DNA of 64,000 nucleotides from Otis tarda. Its lineage: Eukaryota; Chordata; Aves; Otidiformes; Otididae. Each line of letters begins with the position of its first letter. Position 1 is the first letter of the stretch. The stretch lies in contig CM048552.1 in NCBI GenBank assembly GCA_026413225.1, forward strand, positions 140,071,053 to 140,135,052, written 5' to 3'. A program made the position numbers and the translations under genes. Shown here piece after piece: positions 12,501 to 24,681 of the stretch. Below the pieces are notes generated by a model. The model saw only the letters and a list, made by a program, of their open reading frames with translations, was not told where the DNA came from and made no database searches.

Positions 12501-13849
12501 GTGGTTCTCTTGACCTCAATTTCCAACAGCTGGTAGGAGGCAGTGCTTCATATTCACTGCTTACCTCATTTTTTTGGGCAAGGTGTGGTTTATTCTTCAG
12601 CTACAGAGATTTCTAGACAAAGGAGTTTTTATTATTTTAATAGCATTTATCCTGACATAAGGGAATAAAAAAATATTTTATATTATTTTGATTTTTTACT
12701 ATTGTTTCCTACTATTTCTTTGCAGCAACTGTGAAGAAACAAGAGCTGATTATTGTGAATGATATGGTTCTTTTCTACCTTCACTTCAGTAGGAGTTCAA
12801 TACAGAGTTTAAGAACTAACTGAAACTTATTTTTCAAAATGGTAGATAATTAAATGTGAGCAATACATTACAAATATATAGTGCAAAGAGAATGTAAAAG
12901 AATATTCTTCCTTGTTTCTATTTCTGTGTTTTCCTAAAGAACATTCTGGCCTTATCAAGTATCATTTGTCTCACAAGAAGATAACCAATAAACCATAACA
13001 TCACCAAAGCCATTTGATGGTATTTTTCTTTTAGTGTTCAAAATTGTAGTGTTTCCAATTACATTTTTCAAAGACTGTCTGTTTTTACAGTTTCCAAGTT
13101 ATTTCCCATAATACTGAAAAAAATGATTCATATTCTAAGTGTGTTCCAAATTACAGGGGAAAAAAATACTATACTGTCACAGAAGGCATTGTTACTATTG
13201 TTACTATAGGATTATTTTCAAATAATAGGATTATTTTCAAAAGTAAAAGAAGCCATTGTTGGCTTTTAGTGACAAAACATTTTCACCATGAAAAGTAGAA
13301 ACACCTCCTCGTGACAGTCCTCCTTGCAGGAAAGTACAGAATGCTTTATCTAATGTATCAGTTGCTGTCAGCCAGGGCATCGTCTCTGATCTATGCATCT
13401 CTCCTTCAGAGGTCTGCTCTGGAGTGACAGCATCAGAAAGTCCTGTCCAGAGTTTAATAATCACTCTCTTGTTCTGTGTCTGTGTCTTTTTCTGTGTCTT
13501 TTACTTGATTGTGAGTTGTTAGAAATACAAGGAAATGTGTTATTGGTGAATGTGCAGCCCAACTAATTTATGAAAAGTCAGTCCCTCATTTTTCCTTTGC
13601 ATTTATCTGTCTTTATCTGTCTTCAAAGCGTGCTACTAAAATACCTTCAACCTAGGATGGGTTTGTTTGTTTGCTTGTTTTCAGGCAAATTGAGTAGAGT
13701 GCAAAATCATCTGTTTAAATAATAGATGTTTTGATGAGTTGTAAATTCTCATACTTTACTGTTCCCATGTCATCCACAAAAAAATGTGTGCAATACTCGG
13801 TAACTATGAATAAAATAGTTTCGTCTATCTATTTTTCCATACCAATGCA
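9556..13849. other. noncoding DNA, no assigned elements
   Basis: No gene seen. The part at about 9,720-10,350 is less AT-rich and more complex than its surroundings. It could be an old LTR or a conserved noncoding element, but I could not assign it. It includes the 16-bp palindrome at 10234-10249. A duplicated 'aggattattttcaaa' lies near 13,206-13,240. Confidence 0.4.
10234..10249. repeat. perfect 16-bp palindrome with AGGTCA half-sites
   Basis: The sequence tctgacctaggtcaga equals its own reverse complement. It contains two nuclear-receptor-like half-sites (TGACCT and AGGTCA) placed back to back. Whether it binds anything is unknown, and chance occurrence in 64 kb cannot be excluded. Confidence 0.5.
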
Positions 13850-14595
13850 GAATCATAGAATCATACAATCATAGAATGGTTAGGGTTGGAAGGGACCTTC
13901 AAAGGTCATCTAGTCCAACCCCCCTGCAAGAAGCAGGGACATCCCCAACTAGATCAGGTTGCTCAGAGCCTCATCCAGCCTGGCCTTGAACATTTCCAGG
14001 GATGGGGCATCCACCACCTCTCTGGGCAACCTGTTCCAGTGCTCTACAACTTGCATTGTAAAAAAATTTCTCCTAATATCCAACCTAAATAGCCCCCTCT
14101 ATTTTAAAACCATTACCCCTCGTCCTATCGCAATAGGCCCTACTGAACAGCCTCTCCCCATCTTTCTTGTAGGCCCCCTTGAGGTATTGGAAGACCGCTA
14201 TCAGGTCTCCCCAGAGCCTCCTCTTTGCCAGGCTGAACAGCCCCAACTCTCTCAGCCTGTCCTCCTAAGAGAGGTACTCCAGCCCTTTTATCATCTTTGT
14301 GGCCCTCCTCTGGACCCTTTCCAACTGGTCCATGTCCTTCTTATGTTGGGGGCTCCAGAACTGGACACAGTACTCCAGGTGGGGTCTCACCAGGGCAGAG
14401 TAGAGGGGGAGAATCACCTCCCTTGACCCGCTGGGCACGCTTCTCTTGATGCAACCCAGGATGCGGTTGGCCTTCTGGGCCGCAAGGGCACACTGCCAGC
14501 TCATGTTGAGCTTCTTGTCCACCAGCACTCCCAAGTCCTTCTCCTCAGGGCTGCTCTCCATCCATTCCCCGCCCAGCCTGTATTTGTGCCTGGGA
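13850..14595 (-). mobile_element. CR1 LINE fragment, 3' part of ORF2 and tail
   Basis: The octamer-tail complement begins at 13850, followed by the 'ggttagggttggaagggacc' 3' UTR and the ORF2 C-terminal region up to about 14595. The minus frame at 14265-14561 reads [20 protein letters not shown] and continues into the post-RT domain ([20 protein letters not shown]). The copy is 5'-truncated just before the post-RT domain and is relatively little diverged. Its closest relatives in this window are the copies at 24.7, 37.1 and 54.8 kb. Confidence 0.93.
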
Positions 14596-14777
14596 GCAAC
14601 TTGATTACATTACAGTAGATATCATTCTATGTCACTGAAATTTTTCTAAAGAGGTATTTAGCTGTTAGATCATGCAGATAACAACAAACCTAAAAATAGT
14701 TTTATGATTGTGACAACAGTCCAACAGGTAGTCTTTCTACTGTTTTATCTAAGTTAGATATATTTTTTTCTTCTCAG
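14596..14777. other. unique AT-rich DNA
   Basis: Short noncoding stretch. Its last 20 bases are the polypyrimidine tract and AG of the candidate exon at 14778. Confidence 0.5.
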
Positions 14778-14835
14778 GGATTTTCATTGAAAAAAGTAAT
14801 GTAAGGAGTAATTTTTACAAAGAAAATATTTCAAG
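14778..14835 (+). CDS. candidate 58-bp exon of an unidentified gene
   Basis: Seen: a strong acceptor (tatttttttcttctcag, ending at 14777), 58 bp, then the donor CAAG|GTAAGTAA, the same 12-base context as the microexon at 2262-2305. Two frames have stops. The third, with two leading bases, is open and reads IFIEKSNVRSNFYKENIS with two bases left over. The phase joins cleanly to the upstream microexon (1 + 2 bases make a GGG codon). I do not recognise the protein. Inference: consecutive exons of one gene about 12.5 kb apart. With only 18 codons and no homologue in mind, this stays tentative. Confidence 0.35.
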
Positions 14836-15067
14836 GTAAGTAAATCATTTTATATTAGTTGGATTCACAAGGAAAAAAAAAGTGCTCTTAAGGGGAAAAA
14901 TAGATAGTCTGCTCTTAAATTAAATTTAAATTTGATGATGCTATGTGTTATTAAGAAATAAACGAAGAACACATACATTCTTTTGTGTGTGCTTGGCTTG
15001 AAACAAAGATAATGAAGTAAATTCAACAGAATGAATAGCACACTATTTATTAGTGTATGAAATATAG
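14836..15067. other. unique AT-rich DNA
   Basis: Noncoding, with no element recognised. It begins with the donor consensus of the candidate exon to its left. Confidence 0.5.
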
Positions 15068-15212
15068 TGTAGGCCCCATCCCTGGAGACATTCAAGGCCA
15101 GGTGGGATGGGACTCTGAGCAACCTGATCTACTTGGAAATGTCCCTGCTCCTTGAAGGACTAGATGAACTTTAAAGGTCCCTTTCAACCCAAACTATTCT
15201 GTGATTCTATGA
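15068..15212 (+). mobile_element. short CR1 3' end
   Basis: About 145 bp from the 'ggccccatccctgg' block through 'caacccaaactattctgtg' to the octamer tail ending near 15212. Only the last codons and 3' UTR remain, which is an extreme 5' truncation of the kind common for CR1. Confidence 0.9.
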
Positions 15213-16719
15213 ATGCATGTAAAATCATCACCTTGGACATACAGTGCAAATCTAAATGTTTTATAGCTTCATTGAAAAAATTTCTAATTAACCAGAAGTT
15301 GGTTATGTTCATTGAAAATCACCTTCCAAGAACCCAAATCTTAGGAGGTTTGGATGTAGAAGGTATAATATATTTCACCTAAATATTTTACTTCTGAAAT
15401 GAATGCAATGGTTTCTTAATTTTTTTTAAAAAAAAAAAGGAAAAAGAAAAAAATCAATCCTTAGATATTCAAAGCATTGAACAGATCTTAACAAATAAAT
15501 AAAAAAATATTGTCAGTCTTTCGTAGTCTATTACTGTCTTATTATTTCTGAATCTTTTTTTTTCTATGAGTATCGTGACAATTCAATATCACACAATATC
15601 CTGAATACAGTTGCTGAAGGCAAGTTAGTTGGTAGCTGACTGTTACTGTCACATAACTGCACAAAATCAAGATGTAAATGTACAAAGCACTTAGTTGTAG
15701 GGGGTTTTGTTTTTTTTCTTTTTGGCCTTTAAATTAACTGTGTAGAATTTACTCTTTTGCTGAGTCATGGACAATCAAGAGAAGCCTTCTAAGAACCTTC
15801 ATTTTAGGGATATAAGACTGTCAAGAAAAAGAGTACCCAATGTCTTTTTGATCAAAAAGCAGCTTTCTGCCTCCTGAGTCGTCTCCTCCATCTGCTTGCA
15901 CCTTGAATTAATTCAAAACCCTATGTTTATGAAAGCACAAGCTGTTGCTATTGGAAGAGTGTCATTGTCACATATTGATCATTATGACTTCACTGAAGAT
16001 TCAAGGAGGAGAAAAAGGTGGGCTAGAATGGCAAAATTTCTTCATCGTTATCATAATAATATTTTAAATATAAAAACAGGTCTTAATAATCTGCAAATGT
16101 AGGGTCAATGATACAGGACAACATAAAGGATGTATATAAGATTTTGCCTCACATGAGAATATAGTAGCTAAAAATTGGAAAAGTGCTGGTGGTGAAGCAG
16201 TAGATTCCTTCTTCCTTCTACTACTGTTGTGTATGTTAATATTCAGAATTTTGCAGTGTAATTTTACACACAATTTGATGAATGCCATACAAACAGGGAT
16301 TACCTCTTGAATGCACATCAAAATCAGGTTGGGATTTTCGTAGTGGGGAGGTTGGTCTAATTATATCTTGGATAGAACATACAGTCTTTGATTGTTTTAA
16401 TTGTTTTTGCTATCATATTTCACTTAAGTCTCAGCGTCTCTTCCTATAGGTTTTAATATCTCATATTAAATGAGATATTAAATATTTAATATTTATATTA
16501 AATATCTCATATATAAATGAGATATTAAATATTTAATATCTCATATCTTCCTGTGCCCAGACATTTTACTCAAAATGCCTTGATTTTCACATCTTTCATA
16601 GAAGTTGCAAAATCAATTACTTGGAAGTAAGAAAGAAGATTGACTGAATACAGTGAGGGAATTTCAGAAGAGCTGAATACATTTTAATTTCTTTATTTCT
16701 TAGCTTTATGTGTCTTACA
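15213..16719. other. AT-rich noncoding DNA with one palindrome
   Basis: No gene recognised. It contains the AT palindrome listed at 16453-16545. The small frames at 15164-15382, 15896-16102 and 16064-16321 (minus) match no family I know. Confidence 0.5.
16453..16545. repeat. AT-rich compound palindrome
   Basis: AATATCTCAT and its complement ATGAGATATT alternate across about 93 bp, with TTAATATTTAAT-like spacers, giving at least two hairpins and a larger near-palindrome. The sequence is almost entirely A/T and could extrude a cruciform. It may be a local duplication-inversion or a small foldback element. No target duplication is obvious. Confidence 0.8.
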
Positions 16720-17360
16720 GAATCATAGAATAGTTTGAGTTGAAAGGGACCTTTATAGGTCATCTAGTCGAACCCTCCTGTAAGGAGCAGGGACATCTCC
16801 AACTAAATCAGGTCTCTCAGAGTCCCATCCAACCTGGCCTTGAATGTTTCCAGGGATAGGGCATCAACGACCTCTCTCGGCAAACTGTTCCAGTGTTCTA
16901 CCACCCAAATTCTAAAAAAAAAATTTCCTAATATCTAATCTGAATCTACCTCCCTCTATTTTAAAAACATTACCCCTCATCCTATCACAACAGGCCCTGC
17001 TAAAGAGTTTCTGCCATTGTTCTTATAAGCCCCTTTTAAGTACTGGAAAGCAACAGCAATGTCTCCCTGGAGCCTTCTCTTCTCCAGGCTGAACAGCCTC
17101 AACTCTCTCAGCCTTTCTTCATAGGACAGGTGCTCTAGCCCTCTGACCATTTTTGTGGCCCTCCTCTGGACCCACTCCAACAGGTCTATGTCTTTCCCGT
17201 ACTGAGGGCTCCAGAACTGCATGCAGTACTCCCGGTGTGGTATCACAAGAGTGGAACCGAGGGGGAGAATCACCTCTCTCGACCTACTGGCCACACTTCT
17301 TTTGATGCAGCCCAGGATGCAATTGGCTTTCTCGGCTGCAAGTACACATTTCTGGGTCAC
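16720..17360 (-). mobile_element. CR1 LINE fragment, 3' ORF2 and tail
   Basis: The tail complement begins at 16720. On the minus strand the frame at 16977-17360 carries the post-RT domain, for example [21 protein letters not shown]. The copy is truncated just upstream of that domain. It is more diverged than the 13.85-kb copy and its frame does not reach the normal ORF2 stop intact. Confidence 0.92.
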
Positions 17361-20300
17361 AATCTTTCAAAGATTTGACTCTAAATTAGTGTTAGACTTT
17401 GCAAAATTTTCCATATAGACACAGTTGTTTCACTCTATCTGCATATTTGTCACAATTTTAATTTACCACATCCCAGTTCTATAGCAGTCCTTGCAGCTGC
17501 CTCCACCCTGTTTGCCATATGATTCATTCTCAACCAGTTTAGACACAGAGATTTATGAAAAATAGGAGACAGAGATGCTTTATGAATAATATTAATCTTC
17601 ATTTATTTGTGCTGCTGGCTATATCACTTAATAAAAACTTGATTTTTGCAAGGACCTGCTGCATTTAGACCCAGAGCAGAACCAGACTCGTTTAGAACCA
17701 GAGAGCAATTAACGGTTTCAGTAGCTCCTAATATCAGTACTCTGCAATTCAAAACTGGAGCTATTGTCCCCAAGGAATATCTTATGAAAAATACTGGCAA
17801 TGAATTACAGCAAAAATAAGGCCTGGTAAGACTAAAATAAGGAGCTTCAGTTCTTACAACTTTATCCTGACAAAAAACGGAGAGGGAACATGTTAGGAGA
17901 CAAGCAACGTCACTCAGTTTTGGAAAGGGAGTCCAGATTCAACAGTTGTCTGCTCTTAGCTGCAAGAAAAAAAAAAACAGAGATAGAGTTAATCTCACTG
18001 AGTTCTAGTTTACTAAAAGTCTAGGATGGAGGTCCAGCGCTCCTGAGTCATCGGAGAATGTAGGTGGATTCCTCCAGATGGTGCCTCTTCTTATCTACAA
18101 GTGATTGTTGCATCCTGTTTACCTTAGTTCTCTGCCTTAGCAGGAATACTTTGCCTGTGGAAGATTCCTTCTCCTTGTTTACACATGAAGTTTAGATCAG
18201 TAGCTCAATCTAAACACTTAACAGCCAAAGTCTGGCCAAATCAAGCAATCCTAAGATAAAAATCAGGCAGTAGGGTAAAACAGTTCCTTGCTTTCTAGTT
18301 TCCTTATTTTGTGTCCCCTTTCCATTATTATTTTTATCACAAGCAAATATAGTGAGGGCATTTAAATTAAGATAAGCCGAATTAATTCATTAATATATCA
18401 TTGAATTTATATATATTTCTCTCAAATAGTTGTCGAAATATGCAATTGTCATTTTTATGTCTTAGGGTTAAAGAGTCAATTTCTCTATAAGTTCTTAAAT
18501 TTTATCTGCAGTTGAAATTTCATTGCATGTTAAATATGTTTACACATTGTACTATATTTGAAAACCATAAAAAGCTAAAAAATGGCTGGAAAAGAGATGT
18601 ATTTAGAATCATGAAGCTCATAAATTATATAAATCTATTGTATATACAAACTTCATGTTCTTCAAAATCCATTTCTTGTTTGTTTGGTTCTTAATGTCTC
18701 TATGCAAATTCATGATTTTGTATGTTCTCTCTCATTGGCAGATTCTGAAAACGGACAATATCCTGCACCTGCACCACTTTACATCTTTAGAATCTTTCTA
18801 AAATGAACTATATTCCCGATTAAGAAATACGACTTTCCACTGATTCTCATGGACACTAAATCATATGCTACCAATTCCTCTCCTTAAGTTTTTCTAGATG
18901 CTGCAATGTCTGCACCTATGGAGATGCCTATAATCATCTGGATGCCACTTGCTTAACTGTATGATAAGAAAAACAATTTGTGTTATTTCGCTGTGTGAAA
19001 AATACAAGCTAAAAAAAAAGTTTTAAAAGTAAGAAACTGGAAATGTTATGTCTCTGAGGGTCTGTATTTGGCTTGATGCAAAGCTAAAAGCAGAAATGAA
19101 ACAAAAGAGGGGTTTTTTGTTGCCTTAGCTAGTTCTTTTCTCCAAACATAAACTAAATCCTGCTCAAGGAAAAGATGAACAACATTTTCTATGCATATGA
19201 GGGCGGTGGCAGGGGAGAGGGAAAGGAGAACCAGAGCGAAGAGGGACCATCAATGCTTCGTAAGTAATCCTAGCAGTTTTTGTCACTGTGAAAATGTGAA
19301 GAACATAGGTCCTTATTATGACATATAGAAAGGTCAGACTTGGTAGTCTAACTGCCTTCAGGCCTTCAGCTCTGTGAGTGTAGGAAAAAAAAGCACTTGA
19401 TTTGTGCAGCCAAATGTAGCTTTCTGTGCTGGAGATGCATACATATGAGCCATATACCTTGTGGTTCTGTTATGTTAATGTAGAGAAATGGGGATCTTCT
19501 TGTCCTAATGTAGACTTCTAACATAAGTGAGATGATGAGCTCCCAACTCTATGAACTACTAGCTCAATTGGAAAGGAGATATAGATGACATTAAAACAAT
19601 GTATAATATCCTAAAATTTCTAAGGTAAAGAACTAGGTGTGGCAAGTTACTACCTACTCTCAACTGAAAAGCACTTTCAAGGCTCTTAGCTTCTCTTTCA
19701 GTGTCCACAGACCTTCTTTAGACTGCTTCTATAAAAACCTCCACAAAGGAAATCAGTAAGTCACTTTTTTTTTTCCTGTGAAAATTTGCTGTGTTTTTTT
19801 ACAAAAGCTATTTTTTAGATTTAAATATTAGATTTAGATTTAAATATCTAACAGATATTTAAATTTGTGGAATGTTTTTACATAAATCAGGTATTTGATT
19901 AGATAGGATTTCTGTGTGCTTGCCGTAAAAAAAAAAAAAGATTAACAGTAACTCAATGGGCACTACATCTACTACAAGTACAGCTCAAACTCAATCCATC
20001 TTGATGACACAGAAGTAGTACTGGCATTTCTCAGGGAGTTCAATGTCTTCCTATTCATTTAGTCTTACCATGTGTTCTTCATAAAAGCATCCTTAAGGAA
20101 AGAGTTAGGAAGGGTTGATTAACTATGTTCATTAAAGACAGACTTCTGAAACACTGTCATCACAAAGTTTTCTACTCTGTAAATGTCAAGTAATTGCTTG
20201 ACAAACTTCTGAAAATCATGGGATGAGAGTATAAGGTACAGCATCTGTTTCAAATGTCAAGTCTTGGGGAAATGCTGAAGAGACTACAGTTCCGTGAAGA

Positions 20301-23300
20301 ACTCAGCTGATTGGATGGCTTGGTGCTTCCAAAATAAGAAATTAAATTAATTCTCCTTGCTTTTCTTCCTACCTTTCCAGATTTTACTTCTTTCCACTTT
20401 TTTTTTTTTTTTTTTGTCATGGAGATCTGTGTTCTCCTGTATGCTATCTCATTGTATAAGGAAACAGCTCACTAACCCATGAAAACTGACTCCAGGGACA
20501 CAGTGGTATTATGGAACCAAGATTAAGGAAGGAAAAGATGACGAAGGAGAGAGTGAGACCTTGCTCTTTGGACACTGTCAAGCTCTGTAAGGGAGCTTCA
20601 TCTTGTGAACAGATCTCAACAAGACAGATCTCAAGATAGCTCTCAAGGAACTCCATCTTGTGAAAGCATAGCTGAAAGAAAATGGGTGCTACAGATGAGC
20701 CTAAACAATATTGGCAAGTATTTATTTTATGCACTACATCACTAGCATCACCAGTATAATGGGACAAATGACATGAAGAGTTTTAAAATGTGTGAGTGTA
20801 AAGTCCTTGAAAGAAAACAGTACTATGATTTAAATTCTACAACAATCTCATGAGCCTGGTGAGAATACTTAAGACTTTGATAAAGCTATACTTTGTCATA
20901 GATTTGAATAAGTAGTAGTCACTCTGAATTTCACTTTGGATTTACATTTCTGCCTTTTTTTTATATACATCCAGATGATTTTGCATATTTTCTTTAAGAA
21001 GAAAATTATGAATTTAAAAACAAATTCTTCTTAATATGTGAAGAAAGATAAGGTCCTTCTGAAAGGGGTGTTGATGTAATTTTTCTGTCAAAACATACAT
21101 TTAAGATTATTCATGAATTCTCCACTTATTTTGTGTCAATGCAAATATCTTAAGCTTTTAGAAGTAATATTTTTCTCAAGGAAAAAAAAATTGTAATTTG
21201 ATATGATTGTGATAATAAATCCATAGTTGTTTTAGCTAGATGCAAACATATAGAAACCATTATTTAGATCTTAAATTAAGCATGTGAATAGACTGGTAAA
21301 TGTTGCAGGTATTAGAAAAGCCTGTGAAATGAACCTTGAATTCCATTCCAGTTGTTGTCAGCTAAGTTGATGAAGGTTCAACATGAAAGGGAAAGCCTGT
21401 GGTCCAAAGAGAGCTTTATTCCTTTGTTTTGTTTTGTTTTGTTATGTTTTGTTTTGGTTTTGTTACAGACTGTTACTGTAAAAATTCCCTTGTTGAAAGA
21501 CTCAGCTTTGCTATATCTTCCTGATTCTACCTACACACAAGAAAAGTAACTAATTTAAGACTCTTTGAGGACTTCAGCCTTAGTACATTTTAATGTCAAT
21601 ACTTGCTTTTTATTCTATTTTCTATTCTTCATTTGAGAAATTTTTTAAAAAAACCAACTTATTTGAAGGGTCATCTTTTACTAGGATCAGCCTCCAAAAG
21701 GGATAAAAATATAGTACCAAAGCTAGTTTTATCAAAATCTCAAGTTCTGGAAATGAGCAGCTGTCATGGAAGCTCCGTCATCTAGCTATGATACTAGAGC
21801 TCCCAGTATCACCTGACTGTTTACTTGGTGGGAATTGCTGTTTTATTTCACTACAGAATATTTAACTGAAGTGTTCAGACAGGGCTTTCCTCATAAAGTA
21901 CTAAAATCAGAAAAATCCCAAACCCTATTGACCCTATTTTTTTTTTTATTTTGATTCTGCTGAACAGTTGCTAACTATTTGTTACAGTATTTACATCTAG
22001 TGAAACTGATGGGAGACTTGTCATATTTGTCAAACTCTACTGCAAAATTCTAATTCACATAATGTTCAAACTTCTGGAGAAAATATCCGTTTTTTGGTAT
22101 CAGACTGTTGAATAGAAATGAAAAACACGTTAATACTCTCAAAATATTTCATTTCGCCATACAAAGTAGTTTTAAAGAACTTTTTGTTGAAAGGTAATTC
22201 AAAGATAATTATAATAGAAACAATTGAGATGGAAATATTACAAACTTAAATAAATAAAACTGCTTTGATGGACCTAAATTGTCTTTTTAAAACTTTTCAA
22301 AATCCTCATTTAGCGGGAACATTTTTCTTCCAGAAGAAAAATGTCTAGAGTCTAGAGTATTTACATTATGACAAAATCATCCATGCTTTACTAGCAAGAA
22401 ATTTACCAATGTGTGTGCTGTATAATCACCTATATGCACTTTATGTACATTCTCTTTACCAATAAGATTACATTCCTCTAAATGTTTGCATTCATTTAAT
22501 ATTTTACAGGTACTCTTCCTCTATTATTACTCCTGTAAGACTGGACTTGACCCTTGCAACTTAAGCAATATAAGAAACAATGCATAACTATTTTTCCCCA
22601 GAGCAGAAGGAACGTAAAACTTACTGTTTATACGGTGTTTGTGTGGATTTGGTGGAGATAGGTGTTTTCCCCCATATCCCTTAAACAGGATAGGTTTGGT
22701 TTGCTTTGGTTTTGAAATATCAGCCTTTATATTTGCTTTTACCTTTGTTGGTAGGTAAATTTTTGCATTTCCATGCCCTGTGTTTCACCATTTTCATGCC
22801 CTATTGCACCCTCTCCTACTCAAGGGGACTGGTTATGACTCTTCATCCTCTCTCTAAATGTTCTATCATGTCAATACTGAAGACATTAGGAAAGTGAATG
22901 GAAAACTAAGGACATTCTTCAACCATTATAGTGTAGATTTTATTGTGATTCTTCAGTATATAAATTATGGTGATTAAAAAAACAAAAAATTCAGACGTAA
23001 GCTTACAAGCTTGTCCTTCCTGAAAGATTCAAAAAAGCATTTGATACTCTGCAGTTTTTTTGGTTACTTGACTTGTTTAATTTGGTTGCTTGGTTGTTTC
23101 TTTCAGAGTGCGGTGGGGTTTCGTTTGGGCCTTTTTTTTTCATGATAGTGGTTGTGGTAAGAATCAGTATGAAACCACTTAAATTTTTATATAATTACTG
23201 ACAATGTAAGTGGACAGCTTAAAGAGCTTTCTATGCCAAAACCAAATCAGATACTGACTGTAAATATATAAACTATCTTAGATAAAATATTTAATTATGA

Positions 23301-23496
23301 TGTTTTGAAAAGAATAAAAATATGAGAATGATAGCATCACTTCGTCTTGTGGTGTTGTTGCATAATTTGCTTCCAAGTAACTGCTTATGATCTGCCTATT
23401 AATTATAACTGCATCTTACCATATACTATGCAGATGTATAATAAATATTTACAGGAAGGTGGTTTCAGAGTTATTGATGTGGATTCAGAGTTACTG
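17361..23496. other. long stretch of unassigned, mostly unique DNA
   Basis: No gene, CR1 or LTR recognised across about 6 kb. Local features are a poly-T run at about 20398-20416, a (TTTTG)n run at about 21423-21465 and a purine-rich patch at about 19200-19250 followed by a gtaagtaat motif. The patch at about 17,640-18,330 is more complex and may be an old repeat, but I could not place it. Confidence 0.4.
21423..21465. repeat. (TTTTG)n microsatellite
   Basis: A run of imperfect TTTTG units with one TTATG interruption. It is a simple repeat with no other structure. Confidence 0.85.
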
Positions 23497-23753
23497 ATTT
23501 TAAAATAGAGGGAGGTAGATTCAGATTAGATATTAGGAAAAAAATTTTTACAATGAAAGTCGTAGAACACTGGAACAGGTTGCCCAGAGAGGTGGTTGAT
23601 GGAAATCCCTGGAAACATTCAAGGTCAGGTTGGACGGGGCTCTGAGAAACCTGATCTAGTTGGAGACATCCCTGCTTCTTGCTGGGTGTTGGACTAGATG
23701 AGTTTTAAAGGTCCCTTCCAACCCAAACTATTCTATGATTCTGTGATTCTATG
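23497..23753 (+). mobile_element. CR1 3' end
   Basis: About 257 bp covering the last ORF2 codons (acaatgaaagtcgtagaaca, then the 'ctggaacaggttgcccagag' block) and the 3' UTR to the tail attctatgattctgtg. It is 5'-truncated and moderately diverged. Confidence 0.93.
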
Positions 23754-24681
23754 TAAACATGTATAGGTAATGACATAGCAATTTTAAATCCTAGTATACT
23801 CATTTAGTCCTATTTCCATTTGCTGACAATGCCGGTATCCCTGTTCAAGGTGTGGGATTACTTACTGTACGCAACATGATTATAGCTATATTACTGTGTA
23901 TATCAACACATACATATCAAAGATCATGTGTATTTGCAAGTGTCACTATATAAAATGCCTGCAATTTTATTCATACATAGCAAGATTAAATATTAGGGAT
24001 ATTTTATATCAGAGTTGATTTTAAACACCTTTTGTCATGAAATAAAAAACATTTGTATGTGAATTGTTTGATGCTTTCGAAGTTTTAACTGAAGCGATCT
24101 GGAACTGAACAAATCTGAGTCTCTAAAAAGGAAAATGTTTTGTGTTGCAATGTATTCTTGAGTGTATTTCTTGATTAAAACCAGTTTATGTATACTCTGT
24201 ACATTATTAAACATATTTCCCCAAGAACAAAAGGGAGAAAATGTGTTTTAAAACATTTTTTCAAAGTATTCATTTTCCAGATTATTGAACCATGTGTTGC
24301 TTTTTCTTTTGGATTACTAACGTAATTTTTAGTTGCATTAGATTTTTTTATCTCCGCACAAATTACTGATGCTCAAGTGGTGTAAACAGCAGATGGGGGA
24401 AACAATTAAGAGACAAAACAAAAGAATTGACTGACTGGAGAAAAAAAACCGTTGTTTTCATAAATCACACATGCATACAGGCACACACACATGTACAGAT
24501 GTTGTAAAGAAAAATATTTGCTTGCTTCATATCATCATCATGCAAGGATTCAAATGAATTGGAGTCTGAATGGAACAGAAATACAAATTTCTGAAAAAAT
24601 CTGAATTCACAAATAATGAATTAATAAGTGTTAAAAAACTTAAATAAGTGTTCTTCTTGGTTTTCTAAGAATAAAATACAG
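23754..24681. other. unique AT-rich DNA
   Basis: No gene or element recognised. A short CA-rich patch lies near 24470-24500. Confidence 0.5.

Noticed and set aside
19200..19264. Possible exon ending at a gtaagtaat motif
   Set aside because: The base before the donor is C rather than G, and no good acceptor lies upstream. The segment is mainly a purine-rich patch.
20398..20416. Poly-T run as the tail of a minus-strand processed pseudogene or SINE
   Set aside because: No gene-like or SINE-like sequence adjoins it and no flanking direct repeat is visible.
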